Origin: SZUA-547 sp963669265
GTDB taxonomy: Bacteria; Pseudomonadota; Alphaproteobacteria; Rhodobacterales; Rhodobacteraceae
DNA length: 64,000 bases
NCBI GenBank assembly: GCA_963669265.1
Contig: OY769916.1
Location: forward strand, 1,364,001-1,428,000
Direction of reading: 5' to 3'
Part shown: positions 17,674 through 26,382 of the stretch, piece by piece
Position numbering within the stretch: position 1 is the stretch's first letter
Layout of the letters: every line of letters begins with the position of its first letter
Made by a program: the position numbers and the translations under genes
Notes under the pieces: model-generated
Database searches by the model: none
Seen by the model: the letters and a program-made list of their open reading frames with translations, nothing else
What the model was told of the DNA's origin: nothing

Positions 17674-19317
17674 TCAGTGGTGGCCCTTGTCCCACATGTC
17701 CTGCGTCGGCAGCGTTTCGAACGTATGCGCCGGCGGCGGGTTGGGCAGGGTCCATTCCAGCGTGTCGGCGCTCTCGCCCCAATAGCCGTTCTCCTCCACC
17801 CGCTGCCCGCGGGTCAGGGTGTAGAAGATGATGCCGATGAACAGCAGGAACGAGGCGAAGGAGATGAACGCGCCGATCGACGAGATATAGTTCCACTCGG
17901 CGAACGCCTCGGGATAGTCGATATACCGGCGCGGCATGCCCTGACGGCCCAGGAAGTGCTGCGGGAAGAAGGTGATGTTGGCGCCGACGAACATCGTCCA
18001 GAAATGCACCTTGCCCCAGAACTCTGGATACTGCCGGCCCGACATCTTGCCGATCCAGTAATAGACCGCCGCAAAGATGCCGAAGACCGCGCCAAGGCTC
18101 ATCACATAATGGAAATGCGCCACCACGTAATAGGTGTCGTGATAGGCGCGATCGACGCCCGCCTGGCTCAGCAGGATGCCGGTGACGCCGCCCACCGTGA
18201 ACAGGAAGATGAAGCCCAGCGCCCAGAGCATCGGGGTTTTGAACTCGATCGAGCCTTCCCACATCGTCGCGATCCAGGAGAAGATCTTGATGCCGGTCGG
18301 CACCGCGATGATCATCGTCGCGAGCATGAAATAAGCCTGCGCGTCGGCGCTCATGCCCACCGTGTACATGTGGTGCGCCCAGACGACGAAGCCCAGAATG
18401 CCAATTGAGCACATGGCGAAGACCATGCCCTGATAGCCGAAGATCGGCTTTTTCGAGAAGGTGGAGATCACATGGCTCACCACGCCGAAGGCGGGAATGA
18501 CGATCATGTAGACTTCCGGATGCCCGAAGAACCACAGCAGATGCTGATAGAGGATCGGATCGCCGCCGCCCGATGCGTCGAAGAACGTCGTGCCGAAATT
18601 GCGGTCCGTCAGCAACATGGTCAGCGCGCCCGCCAGAACCGGCAGCGACAGCAGGATCAGGAACGCGGTGACGAAAATTGACCAGGCGAAGAGCGGCACT
18701 TTCATCAGCGTCATGCCCGGCGCGCGCATGTTCAGGAAGGTGGTGATCATGTTGATGGCGCCGAGGATCGAGGACGCGCCCGAGACGTGCACCGCGAAAA
18801 TCGCGAAATCCATCGCCACGCCCGGCGCGCCGCTGGTCGAGAGCGGCGCATAGAGCACCCAGCCGACGCCGACGCCCGATTCGCCCGCAAACAGGATCGA
18901 CGGAAATACCGCCAACACCGCCAGCGTCGAGCCCGCCAGATACATCCAGTAGCTGAGGTTATTTAGCCGGGGGAACGCCATATCCGGCGCGCCGATCATC
19001 AACGGCATGAAATAGTTGCCGAATCCGCCGAAGAGCGCCGGGATGACCACGAAGAACATCATCAGGATGCCGTGGCCGGTCACCATGACGTTCCAGATAT
19101 CGCCGTCCGGGTTGCCGGAATCGTCCAGCATGTACTGGACGCCCGGCTCCATCAGCTCAAGCCGCATATACACAGTGAAGGCGACCGAGATGAACCCGAG
19201 CACCGCCGCGGTGATGATGTAGAGGATACCGATATCCTTGTGGTTCGTGGACATGAACCACCGGGTGAAGAACCCGGGATCGCCGTGATCGTGCTCGTGG
19301 GCGGTGGCTTCAGCCAT
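17674..19317 (-). CDS. ctaD: Cytochrome c oxidase subunit I, aa3 type
   Basis: 547 residues, twelve membrane segments. This is the catalytic subunit holding heme a and the heme a3-CuB centre; it reduces O2 to water and pumps protons across the inner membrane. Visible landmarks: TGHGILMMFF (heme a His), WFFGHPEVYMIVIPAFG (CuB His and the D-channel Glu), WAHHMYTVG (paired CuB His), VPTGIKIFSW (K-channel Lys) and HFHYVMSLGA (heme ligands). GAPDMAFPRLNNLSYW supplies the D-channel entry Asp and Asn residues. Subunits II and III are not here, a separate location that is common in Rhodobacterales. It is followed by DUF2244, probably in one transcript. Start ATG 19317 fits the family N-terminus. Confidence 0.97.
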   Translation of the reverse strand: MAEATAHEHDHGDPGFFTRWFMSTNHKDIGILYIITAAVLGFISVAFTVYMRLELMEPGVQYMLDDSGNPDGDIWNVMVTGHGILMMFFVVIPALFGGFGNYFMPLMIGAPDMAFPRLNNLSYWMYLAGSTLAVLAVFPSILFAGESGVGVGWVLYAPLSTSGAPGVAMDFAIFAVHVSGASSILGAINMITTFLNMRAPGMTLMKVPLFAWSIFVTAFLILLSLPVLAGALTMLLTDRNFGTTFFDASGGGDPILYQHLLWFFGHPEVYMIVIPAFGVVSHVISTFSKKPIFGYQGMVFAMCSIGILGFVVWAHHMYTVGMSADAQAYFMLATMIIAVPTGIKIFSWIATMWEGSIEFKTPMLWALGFIFLFTVGGVTGILLSQAGVDRAYHDTYYVVAHFHYVMSLGAVFGIFAAVYYWIGKMSGRQYPEFWGKVHFWTMFVGANITFFPQHFLGRQGMPRRYIDYPEAFAEWNYISSIGAFISFASFLLFIGIIFYTLTRGQRVEENGYWGESADTLEWTLPNPPPAHTFETLPTQDMWDKGHH

Positions 19318-19484
19318 TGTGAACTCCCGTCGCGTTCTCGCCTGCGCAAAAGGCGCCCCGCTTATCGCAGCAGGCGCAAAAGCGCTTATTCATTCGACAT
19401 TGGGAATAGCGCCGTGAACTGCGCAAGACAACAGTTGCGTGCGCCGTGTTCCGCGAGATGCTGTCTCAGATGCCGGAAAATGTC

Positions 19485-20399
19485 TCAGGACAACAGCTTG
19501 CCCGCCAGCAGCAAGGTCAGCGGCAGGGTCACAAAACTCAACAAAGTCTGGATGGTCACGATCGCCGCCATCAACGGCGCATCGCCGCCCATCTGCCGGG
19601 CGAGCGTATAGGCGTTGCTGCTGGTCGGCGTCGCGGCGAAGATGATCGCGACCCCCAATGCGACCTCATCCAGCGGGATCAGCAAAAGCGCGCCCACCAC
19701 CAGCGCTGGAAACAGGATCAGCTTGCCGATGCACGAAACGCCGATCTGGACCGCCGAAAGCTGAAGCCCCCGCAATTTCAGGTTCGCGCCGACGCAGAGC
19801 AACATGATCGGCAGCGCCGCCGCGCCGAGAATGCGCGCGCATTCGTGCAGGATCGGAACCTCGTTGAAGCCCGCCAGGTTGAACGCCAATCCGGCGCCGA
19901 TGCTGAGTATCAGCGGGTTCTTGAGCAATTCGAGCACGACCCCGCCGCCGCGATCGGCGCAGAGGCGCACGGTCATCATCCAGACGACGGCGACATTGAC
20001 CACCGGGATCAGCAACGCGGTGGCGATCACCGCCGCCTGCAATCCGGGGGCGCCGAGCAACGCCTCGGCCAGCGCGAGCGCGACAAAGCTGTTGTAGCGC
20101 GCGCTGCCCTGAAGCACCGAGGTCGCGACCGGCGCGGTCATCTGTCGCGCGGCCCACCATCCGAACAACAAGGCGCCGAACAGCCCGACGTAGAGCACGC
20201 CGCCCATGCTCCACAGATTCACGCCGCTCAGATCCGCCGCTGAGATCTTCGCGAAAAAGAGCGCGGGCATCAGCACCCAATAGACAAGCTTGTCGTTGAG
20301 GTTCCAGAACTCGGTGGTTGGAATACCGCCCCGCCGGAGCAGATAGCCGAGGACGATCAGGATGAAGACCGGCGCAATGGCGAGCATGGCCGCGGACAT
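19485..20399 (-). CDS. AEC-family transporter (auxin efflux carrier type)
   Basis: 304 residues with about ten hydrophobic segments and little else. LAIAPVFILIVLGYLLRRGGIP at the N-terminus, the central LLCVGANLKLRGLQL and FAATPTSSNAYTLARQMGG near the C-terminus are typical of bacterial AEC (auxin efflux carrier) proteins, inner-membrane secondary transporters, some of which move dicarboxylates such as malate or malonate. It starts 6 nt after lipB, so both are probably one transcript, but lipoate metabolism gives no clear substrate. The substrate is unknown. Confidence 0.88.
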   Translation of the reverse strand: MSAAMLAIAPVFILIVLGYLLRRGGIPTTEFWNLNDKLVYWVLMPALFFAKISAADLSGVNLWSMGGVLYVGLFGALLFGWWAARQMTAPVATSVLQGSARYNSFVALALAEALLGAPGLQAAVIATALLIPVVNVAVVWMMTVRLCADRGGGVVLELLKNPLILSIGAGLAFNLAGFNEVPILHECARILGAAALPIMLLCVGANLKLRGLQLSAVQIGVSCIGKLILFPALVVGALLLIPLDEVALGVAIIFAATPTSSNAYTLARQMGGDAPLMAAIVTIQTLLSFVTLPLTLLLAGKLLS

Positions 20400-20405
20400 A
20401 GGGCC

Positions 20406-21125
20406 TTACCTTTCGGGCGGTGGCGCTGCGTTCACATCGAACGCCTCGTCGAAGCATTTCCGCATGGCGAGATCAAGATCCGCCATCGTCGCGGGGATGC
20501 CCAGATCCACCAGGCTGGTCACGCCATGCTCCACGATGCCGCAGGGCACGATGCCGCCGAAATGGGACAGGTCCGGCTCCAGATTGATCGCAACGCCATG
20601 AAAGGTCACCCAGCGGCGCACGCGCACGCCGATCGCGGCGATCTTGTCCTCCGCCGGGCTGCCGTCCGCGGCCGGCGGCTTGTCCTTGCGCACCACCCAG
20701 ACGCCGACGCGGCCTGTACGGCGCTCCCCAGTGACGCCGAACTCCGCCAGCGTGCGGATTACCCAGTCCTCTAAGCGCCAGACATAGCGGCGCACATCCT
20801 TGCCGCGCAGGCCGAGATTCAACATCGAATAGCCGATCCGCTGCCCAGGACCGTGATAAGTGTACTGACCGCCGCGACCGGTCTGATAGACGGGGAACTT
20901 GTCCGGCTCCAGCAGGTCCCCGGGGTTCGCGCTGGTGCCGGCGGTGTAGATCGGCGGGTGCTCCAGCAACCAGACCAGCTCATTCGACTCGCCCCGGCTG
21001 ATGCGCCCGACCCGCGCCTCCATCTCAGCCAGCGCCGTCTCATAGGGCACAAGCTGGCGCGAGACCCACCACTCCGTCTGGGGGCGTTGCAAGGTCTGGG
21101 TCTCGTTGTTCGCGTTGGTTGTCAT
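20406..21125 (-). CDS. lipB: Octanoyl-[ACP]:protein N-octanoyltransferase
   Basis: 239 residues. LipB moves octanoyl groups from acyl carrier protein to lipoyl domains of 2-oxoacid dehydrogenases and the glycine cleavage H protein, the first step of lipoate synthesis. GESNELVWLLEHPPIYTAG, GRGGQYTYHGPGQRIGY and VRRWVTFHGVAINL are signature stretches. The catalytic Lys lies in EDKIAAIGVRVRR and the catalytic Cys in GGIVPCGIVEHGVTSL. Length is near the usual 215-240. It is divergent from tRNA-Leu with a 70-nt gap and followed at 6 nt by the AEC transporter. Confidence 0.95.
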   Translation of the reverse strand: MTTNANNETQTLQRPQTEWWVSRQLVPYETALAEMEARVGRISRGESNELVWLLEHPPIYTAGTSANPGDLLEPDKFPVYQTGRGGQYTYHGPGQRIGYSMLNLGLRGKDVRRYVWRLEDWVIRTLAEFGVTGERRTGRVGVWVVRKDKPPAADGSPAEDKIAAIGVRVRRWVTFHGVAINLEPDLSHFGGIVPCGIVEHGVTSLVDLGIPATMADLDLAMRKCFDEAFDVNAAPPPER

Positions 21126-21155
21126 GGCCAGATTGATATTCCGCCGATGCGGGGC

Positions 21156-21184
21156 TTCACAAGCCTGAACCCCTTTGCTATACG
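21156..21184 (+). promoter_or_regulatory. Promoter of tRNA-Leu
   Basis: TTCACA (21156-21161), a 17-nt spacer and TATACG (21179-21184) fit a sigma-70 promoter placing the start a few bases before the tRNA. Confidence 0.6.
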
Positions 21185-21195
21185 CCGCGCACCTT

Positions 21196-21282
21196 GCGGT
21201 CGTGGCGGAATTGGTAGACGCGCAGCGTTGAGGTCGCTGTGGGGTAATACCCGTGGAAGTTCGAGTCTTCTCGACCGCACCA
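21196..21282 (+). tRNA. tRNA-Leu (anticodon GAG)
   Basis: 87 nt including encoded CCA. Acceptor GCGGTCG (21196-21202) pairs with CGACCGC (21272-21278). The D-loop has the usual GGCGGAATTGGTAGACGC of leucine tRNAs, the anticodon loop reads TTGAGGT (GAG), and a long variable arm (GTGGGGTAATACCCGT) is present. Confidence 0.97.
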
Positions 21283-21368
21283 CTTAATTTGAAAAACTGT
21301 ATTTCTTCGCCCTGCGGGGCGGCGAGACCGGAGTATCGCCGAGCTGCCTAGGCGACGGTTCGGCGAGG

Positions 21369-22091
21369 TCAGTTTCCGGCGAAACCGCTTTCGATCTCAG
21401 AAAAGTATGCGCCCTCTGCGACCGGCGCGGCGCGTTTGACGCCGTCAATATCGACCAGACTGCGCACGCTGATCATCATCTCTTCCAGCGCGATCAATTC
21501 CGACTGCATATCCTCATAGCGGCGGGCGTTTCTCAGCTCCGCCTGCGATCCGGTGAGGGCGACCAACGAATGGACCAGCGCGCTGCGAACCTTATCGGCG
21601 TCGTTCTGAGTGGCGTCGATCCGCTCGGCGATCTCGGTCGCGGCCTCACGGCGGTCCATCTGGCTGAGTTCCTCGCGCAGCACATTCAGCTCCGATGCGA
21701 GACCGTCGAAGACCTTCTGGCGGTCGTCGACAAGCGCGCGGACTTTGGTGAGTTCGTATTCGATTTCGTCGGCGCTGCGCGCCGGCGGCTCCATCGAGGC
21801 GAGCAGCGACCGCAACTCGTTGAAGCGCTTGGCGGCCGGATGCGCGTCGGCGATCTCCGGCTCGAACGCGGCGGAGTTGATCGACACGGTAGAATAGAGC
21901 GACGTGTCGAAGACCGGCCGGCGCGGCGCGCCTCGTTTAAACTCGGCGTCGTCCCAACGCGTCGCGACTGTGATGGATTCACTGTTCAGAGAAACGGCTT
22001 CCGCGCCGCCTGTCACGTATGGATGCGGTCCTGGCGTCGACATCGCTATGACGAAGGCGGTCGCGACCAGGTACAAAGCTGCTACGCGCAT
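21369..22091 (-). CDS. Exported coiled-coil protein of unknown function
   Basis: About 240 residues. The chosen start gives MRVAALYLVATAFVIAMS, a hydrophobic signal peptide ending near MSTPGPHP; an upstream in-frame ATG at 22184 would add 31 residues of less likely sequence. Residues 90-215 are rich in Glu, Leu and Arg in heptad-like spacing (DEIEYELTKVRALVDDRQKV, LREELSQMDRREAATEIAER), so a long coiled coil is likely. Residues 35-75 are Ser/Thr-rich. I recognise no family. It is divergent from the RTX gene across a 540-nt AT-rich gap, so both may belong to a cell-surface function, but this is only position-based. Confidence 0.65.
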   Translation of the reverse strand: MRVAALYLVATAFVIAMSTPGPHPYVTGGAEAVSLNSESITVATRWDDAEFKRGAPRRPVFDTSLYSTVSINSAAFEPEIADAHPAAKRFNELRSLLASMEPPARSADEIEYELTKVRALVDDRQKVFDGLASELNVLREELSQMDRREAATEIAERIDATQNDADKVRSALVHSLVALTGSQAELRNARRYEDMQSELIALEEMMISVRSLVDIDGVKRAAPVAEGAYFSEIESGFAGN

Positions 22092-22140
22092 CTTCGTTAT
22101 CCAAAGCACACCACTTACTCCCACTCGGCCCCAATATTTT

Positions 22141-22213
22141 TTTATTAGGAACCACAATACACTACGCGATCGAGACGGACACACTTTAACTACTTTTTTC
22201 GTTTATTAGGAAC
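22141..22213. repeat. Pair of 12-bp direct repeats
   Basis: TTTATTAGGAAC occurs at 22141-22152 and again at 22202-22213, 61 nt apart (start to start), in AT-rich DNA upstream of the coiled-coil gene. Could be regulator sites or a duplication scar. Confidence 0.6.
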
Positions 22214-22517
22214 GCCTTGCAGCCACTTGTTGCCTTCGAGACTCAGATTTTTAACCTGATCGGGTCAATTTTGTGGCGCTGGCGCAACACGGAAAGCTAA
22301 TTGTTAACCGACGCCGTATCCTCAAGCCCGAGCACCGACAAGAAAATTCCTGCGAATATGAACGGTAGATGAACGGGCTGCGGCGAAAAACCGAATCAAT
22401 TCGGGCACTTGGCTCAGGGCCGGCCCTTTTGTTCAGCGGTTGGTTCTCGACGGGTTTTCGTCTCTCGCCGCCATCTCGTTAAGGACGACGAACGGTCGTC
22501 GCATGGTCCTTCAACTA

Positions 22518-22533
22518 TATATTCGGGAATATA
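22518..22533. promoter_or_regulatory. Palindromic site upstream of RTX gene
   Basis: TATATTC-GG-GAATATA is a perfect 7-bp inverted repeat about 100 nt before the RTX start codon, of the size and symmetry bound by dimeric regulators. No known consensus is assigned. Confidence 0.4.
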
Positions 22534-22554
22534 ACCAGTGAGTTTCTAGCAAAG

Positions 22555-22580
22555 GGGGAAAACTTTAAGTTGTTTTCCCC
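22555..22580 (+). promoter_or_regulatory. Hairpin in the presumed RTX leader
   Basis: GGGGAAAAC (22555-22563) pairs with GTTTTCCCC (22572-22580) with an 8-nt loop, 50 nt before the start. No T-tract follows, so it is more likely a stabilising 5' stem or protein site than a terminator. Confidence 0.45.
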
Positions 22581-22630
22581 GCCCGCATTCCGCCAATTGA
22601 AACGCAATGTTTTAATTATAGGAGGTTTGC

Positions 22631-24241
22631 ATGCCGCAAGGTGGGAACGGCAATGGCAACGGCGGCGCCGGCAATGGAAACGGCAATGGCAACATCAAGA
22701 CAATCCGCGGCACGAAGGGCGATGACATTCCCTTGGAGGGGACAGACCTTGCCGAGATTATTGAAGGCAAGGGCGGAAATGATGAGTTGATCGGCTACGG
22801 CGGCGGCGATGTGCTGGACGGCGGCGATGGCAACGACACCGCGAGCTACAGCGGGTCGGCTGAGGGAGGAACTATCAATCTGGGCCAAGGCGTCGCAACG
22901 GGCGGCGACGCGACGGGCGATAGTTTCATCAGTATCGAGAATATTACGGGGTCTGACCACGCCGACACGCTGACCGGCGATGCTGGCGACAATGTGCTCG
23001 ATGGCGGCGCGGGTGACGACCTGTTCATTCACGGTGGCGGCAGAGACCTGTTTATCGGCGGAGAAGGCTACGACACGGCTGATTTCTCATCGTTATTGGG
23101 CGGCATCTACTACGATGGCGCGCCGGATTTGGAGGGCGGCGGAGTCATGGGCCCGCTGCAATCACGGACCTTCATCGAAGGCGTTGAGCGGATCATTGGC
23201 ACTGAATTCGCAGATCAAATCCTCGCCGCAAATGGCGTAATCGATATCGACGGCCTGGGCGGCGACGACATCCTCGCGGGCGGCTCGGAGAGCAACACCC
23301 TCGACGGCGGGGAGGGGAATGACACGCTCGATGGCGGCGCCGGAGATGACACGCTGATCGGCGGAGACGGGAACGATACCCTCTACGGCGGCGACGGCGG
23401 CGGTCCGATTTTTGACCCTGACGGAGACCAGCCGGTCAGCGGTGGAGACGACCTGCTTCTGGGCGGGGCCGGCGACGACATGCTGTTTGGCGGAGAAGGT
23501 GCGGATACGCTTGATGGCGGCGCTGGCGGCGACACGCTCGACGGCGGCGACGATGATGATCTTCTGATCGGCGGCGAGGGCGATACGCTAGTCGGCGGCG
23601 ACGGGATCGATACGGCGGACTTTTCCAATGCTTCGTCAAGTATTGATGAGATTTCGGGTGGCGGCCTTGAACCACCGGGCGATTTTTTCCAGGTGTCGGC
23701 GTTTTCAACATCGACATCGTCGGACGTCATCTCATTCTCCAGCGGTGAGAGTGCGGAAATCAGCGAAATCGAGATCTTAATCGGCACCGACTTCGATGAC
23801 ACGATGATATACTCGCCTTTCGCGATCATGTACGGCGGAGCGGGGAACGATTTTATCGGCGGTAGCAACGCCTCCGACAGTATATTTGGCGACGCTGGAA
23901 GTGACACCCTGATGGGTCTCTTAGGCGACGACATTCTGGGCGGCGGATCGGGCGCCGATATCTTTCGGTTCTACTTCAGGAATACGCCGGGTGACGAGTC
24001 TGGGCACGGCCTCGATGTCATCGAGGATTTCGAAATTGGAGTCGACAAGATACAATTTGACGTAGCTGATATCGATTTGACGTTCGATCCACTCGATTTC
24101 ATCACCCAGCAAGGAGAGGACGCCGTGATCTCATATGGCGATGGCTCGTCGATCACATTGTTGGGCGTCGATGGTGAATCGCTGGAAGGCGACGACTTCC
24201 TGATCGTGTCGTCTGGTCTGGAGCCACCAACCGACTTTTAG
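22631..24241 (+). CDS. RTX-type calcium-binding repeat protein, probably secreted by a type I system
   Basis: 536 residues, strongly acidic. An N-terminal Gly/Asn run of about 20 residues is followed by TIRGTKGDDIPLEGTDLAEII, then blocks of GGxGxDxLx repeats (about 40-120, 200-330 and 395-440: GGAGDDTLIGGDGNDTLYGG and similar), which form calcium-filled beta-rolls. The last 90 residues (DIFRFYFRNTP, GLDVIEDFEIGVDKIQFDVAD) look like the non-cleaved C-terminal secretion region of type I substrates. There is no N-terminal signal peptide and no recognisable enzymatic domain, so adhesin, matrix or S-layer-like roles are all open. AGGAGG 6 nt upstream is a strong ribosome site. No ABC exporter genes are in the window. 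Confidence 0.88.
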   Translation: MPQGGNGNGNGGAGNGNGNGNIKTIRGTKGDDIPLEGTDLAEIIEGKGGNDELIGYGGGDVLDGGDGNDTASYSGSAEGGTINLGQGVATGGDATGDSFISIENITGSDHADTLTGDAGDNVLDGGAGDDLFIHGGGRDLFIGGEGYDTADFSSLLGGIYYDGAPDLEGGGVMGPLQSRTFIEGVERIIGTEFADQILAANGVIDIDGLGGDDILAGGSESNTLDGGEGNDTLDGGAGDDTLIGGDGNDTLYGGDGGGPIFDPDGDQPVSGGDDLLLGGAGDDMLFGGEGADTLDGGAGGDTLDGGDDDDLLIGGEGDTLVGGDGIDTADFSNASSSIDEISGGGLEPPGDFFQVSAFSTSTSSDVISFSSGESAEISEIEILIGTDFDDTMIYSPFAIMYGGAGNDFIGGSNASDSIFGDAGSDTLMGLLGDDILGGGSGADIFRFYFRNTPGDESGHGLDVIEDFEIGVDKIQFDVADIDLTFDPLDFITQQGEDAVISYGDGSSITLLGVDGESLEGDDFLIVSSGLEPPTDF

Positions 24242-24273
24242 CGGCGACGCGCCCACGGCGTCTGAAAACGACA

Positions 24274-24300
24274 AAGGGCGGCTCTTCGGCCGCCCTTCCC
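24274..24300. terminator. Shared terminator of RTX gene and rpoD
   Basis: AAGGGCGGC (24274-24282) and GCCGCCCTT (24289-24297) form a 9-bp stem with TCTTCG loop between two converging genes. The T-rich tail is better on the minus strand (CTTTGTCGTTTTC). Confidence 0.7.
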
Positions 24301-24322
24301 GTCTCAAAGCATCGCACTTCGA

Positions 24323-26311
24323 TCAGCTATCAAGGAAACTTCTGAGCTTCCGGCTCCGGCTAGGATGCTTCAGCTTGCGAAGCGCCTTCGCCTCAATCTG
24401 CCGGATGCGCTCGCGCGTGACCGAGAATTGCTGTCCGACCTCCTCCAGCGTGTGGTCGGTGTTCATGCCAATGCCAAAGCGCATGCGGAGCACACGCTCC
24501 TCGCGCGCGGTTAGCGAGGCCAACACCCGCGTCGTGGTCTCTTTGAGGTTCGACTGGATCGCGCTGTCGAGCGGCAGGACCGCGTTCTTGTCCTCGATGA
24601 AATCGCCGAGCTGACTGTCTTCCTCATCGCCGATCGGCGTTTCCAGAGAAATCGGCTCCTTGGCGATCTTCATCACCTTGCGAACCTTCTCCAGCGGCAT
24701 TTGCAGCTTGGCCGCCAGCTCCTCCGGCGTCGGCTCGCGGCCGATCTCGTGCAACATCTGGCGGCTGGTGCGCACCAGCTTGTTGATCGTCTCGATCATA
24801 TGCACCGGGATGCGGATGGTGCGGGCCTGATCGGCGATCGAGCGGGTGATCGCCTGCCGGATCCACCAGGTGGCGTAGGTCGAGAACTTATAGCCGCGCC
24901 GGTATTCGAACTTATCGACCGCCTTCATCAGGCCGATATTGCCCTCCTGGATGAGGTCGAGGAACTGCAGCCCGCGATTGGTGTATTTCTTGGCGATGGA
25001 GATCACGAGGCGCAGGTTGGCCTCCACCATCTCTTTCTTCGCGATCCGCGCTTCCTTTTCGCCCTTCTGGACCGTCTGCACGATGCGGCGGAACTCCGGG
25101 ATATCGAGGCCGGTCAGGTGGCCGATGGCGGCGATGTCGTCGCGCACGCCCTGAATCCGGTCGCCGTCGCGCTCAATCATCGCGGCCCAGCCCTTGCCTT
25201 TCAGCTGGCTGACGCGTTCGACCCAGCCTGGCTCAAGCTCGAACCCGCGATACTCATCGATGAAGTCGCGCCGGTTGACCTTGTGCTGATCGGCCATTTT
25301 TACCAGCTGGCCTTCTAGCGTCATCAGACGCCGGTTGATGCCATAGAGCTGGTCCATCAGGGTTTCGATACGGTTGTTGTTCAGGTGCAGCTCGTTGACC
25401 AGATCGACGATTTCTGAGCGCAGGCGCAGATACTCGCGCTCCTGCCCCGCCGAGAACGTCTCCTGCTCGCTCAGCGCGGCGGACAGACGCTCGGACTGCA
25501 TTTTCTGCAGCGTCTCATAGTCATGCGCGATGCGGTCGAGCGTTTCGAGGACCTGCGGCTTAAGCGCCTGCTCCATGGCGGCAAGTGACAGGTTGGCCTG
25601 CTCATCCTCGGAATCGTCGTCGTCAGAGTCGCCTTCGGCTTTCTCGCCGTCGCCAGCTTCGGCGTTGCCCTCGCCATCCGAGGTCTCGCCGTCTTCGTCC
25701 TCGTCTCCGTCTTCGTCGATCGCCTCCTCGGCTTCCGCCGCCAGCGCCGCGCCGAATGTGCTGTCCAGATCAATCACGTCGCGCAGCATGATCGTCTCTT
25801 CCAGCAACTCGTCGCGCCAGATGGTGATCGCCTGGAAGGTCAGCGGGCTTTCGCAGAGACCGCCGATCATGGTGCCGCGCCCGGCCTCGATGCGCTTGGC
25901 GATGGCGATTTCACCCTCGCGGGACAGCAACTCGACCGATCCCATCTCACGCAGATACATGCGCACCGGATCATCGGTGCGGTCGACCTCGGTGGTGGTG
26001 CTGGAGGTTGTCGCGACCTCCTTCGAGGTGGAGGCCTTCTCCTCCTCCGCCTTCTTGTCGGCGTCCTCTGCCTCTTCGGCCTCGACCACGTTCACGCCCA
26101 TTTCCGAGAGCAGCGCCATCACGTCTTCGATCTGCTCGGATGAGACCTGGTCAGAGGGCAGAACCTTGTTCAGCTCGTCATACGTGATCGTTCCACGCGC
26201 CTTGGCCGCCGCGATCATTTTTTTGACCGCAGCCTGGCTCATATCCAAAAGCGGACCAGTCCCCTCGTTGGAGTCCGTCTCGGTCGTCTCTTCGACGTCC
26301 TTAGCCGCCAT
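24323..26311 (-). CDS. rpoD: Primary sigma factor RpoD (sigma-70)
   Basis: 662 residues. Region 1.1 at the N-terminus (QAAVKKMIAAAKARGTITYDELNKVLP), region 1.2 near 120-150 (DPVRMYLREMGSVELLSREGEIAIAKRIE), regions 2.1-2.4 around 425-500 (RLVISIAKKYTNRGLQFLDLIQEGN, TYATWWIRQAITRSIADQARTIRIP, given in parts), region 3 and region 4.2 (TLEEVGQQFSVTRERIRQIEAKALRKL). The house-keeping sigma factor of RNA polymerase. Between regions 1.2 and 2 there is a very acidic stretch at about 200-245 made almost only of Asp, Glu, Gly and Ser. It follows dnaG at 71 nt, the classical dnaG-rpoD order, and ends at a shared terminator. Confidence 0.98.
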   Translation of the reverse strand: MAAKDVEETTETDSNEGTGPLLDMSQAAVKKMIAAAKARGTITYDELNKVLPSDQVSSEQIEDVMALLSEMGVNVVEAEEAEDADKKAEEEKASTSKEVATTSSTTTEVDRTDDPVRMYLREMGSVELLSREGEIAIAKRIEAGRGTMIGGLCESPLTFQAITIWRDELLEETIMLRDVIDLDSTFGAALAAEAEEAIDEDGDEDEDGETSDGEGNAEAGDGEKAEGDSDDDDSEDEQANLSLAAMEQALKPQVLETLDRIAHDYETLQKMQSERLSAALSEQETFSAGQEREYLRLRSEIVDLVNELHLNNNRIETLMDQLYGINRRLMTLEGQLVKMADQHKVNRRDFIDEYRGFELEPGWVERVSQLKGKGWAAMIERDGDRIQGVRDDIAAIGHLTGLDIPEFRRIVQTVQKGEKEARIAKKEMVEANLRLVISIAKKYTNRGLQFLDLIQEGNIGLMKAVDKFEYRRGYKFSTYATWWIRQAITRSIADQARTIRIPVHMIETINKLVRTSRQMLHEIGREPTPEELAAKLQMPLEKVRKVMKIAKEPISLETPIGDEEDSQLGDFIEDKNAVLPLDSAIQSNLKETTTRVLASLTAREERVLRMRFGIGMNTDHTLEEVGQQFSVTRERIRQIEAKALRKLKHPSRSRKLRSFLDS

Positions 26312-26382
26312 ACGTCACCCCATTTGCTGTCGCCTGGATCGCCCGTAGCGGCGTCCGGCATGGCCGAATCAGTTTAAACGAA

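Larger units (their letters stand above)
22092..22630. other. AT-rich intergenic region between coiled-coil and RTX genes
   Basis: 539 nt without a credible gene, AT-richer than the rest. It holds the direct repeat TTTATTAGGAAC (22141-22152, 22202-22213), a perfect palindrome TATATTC-GG-GAATATA (22518-22533) and a 9-bp hairpin (22555-22580), listed separately. It should contain two divergent promoters. Confidence 0.6.

Noticed and set aside
22800..23980. CRISPR-like repeat array
   Set aside because: The regular GGCGGCG repeats are codons of RTX nonapeptides; they lie inside a continuous reading frame and have no uniform repeat/spacer structure.
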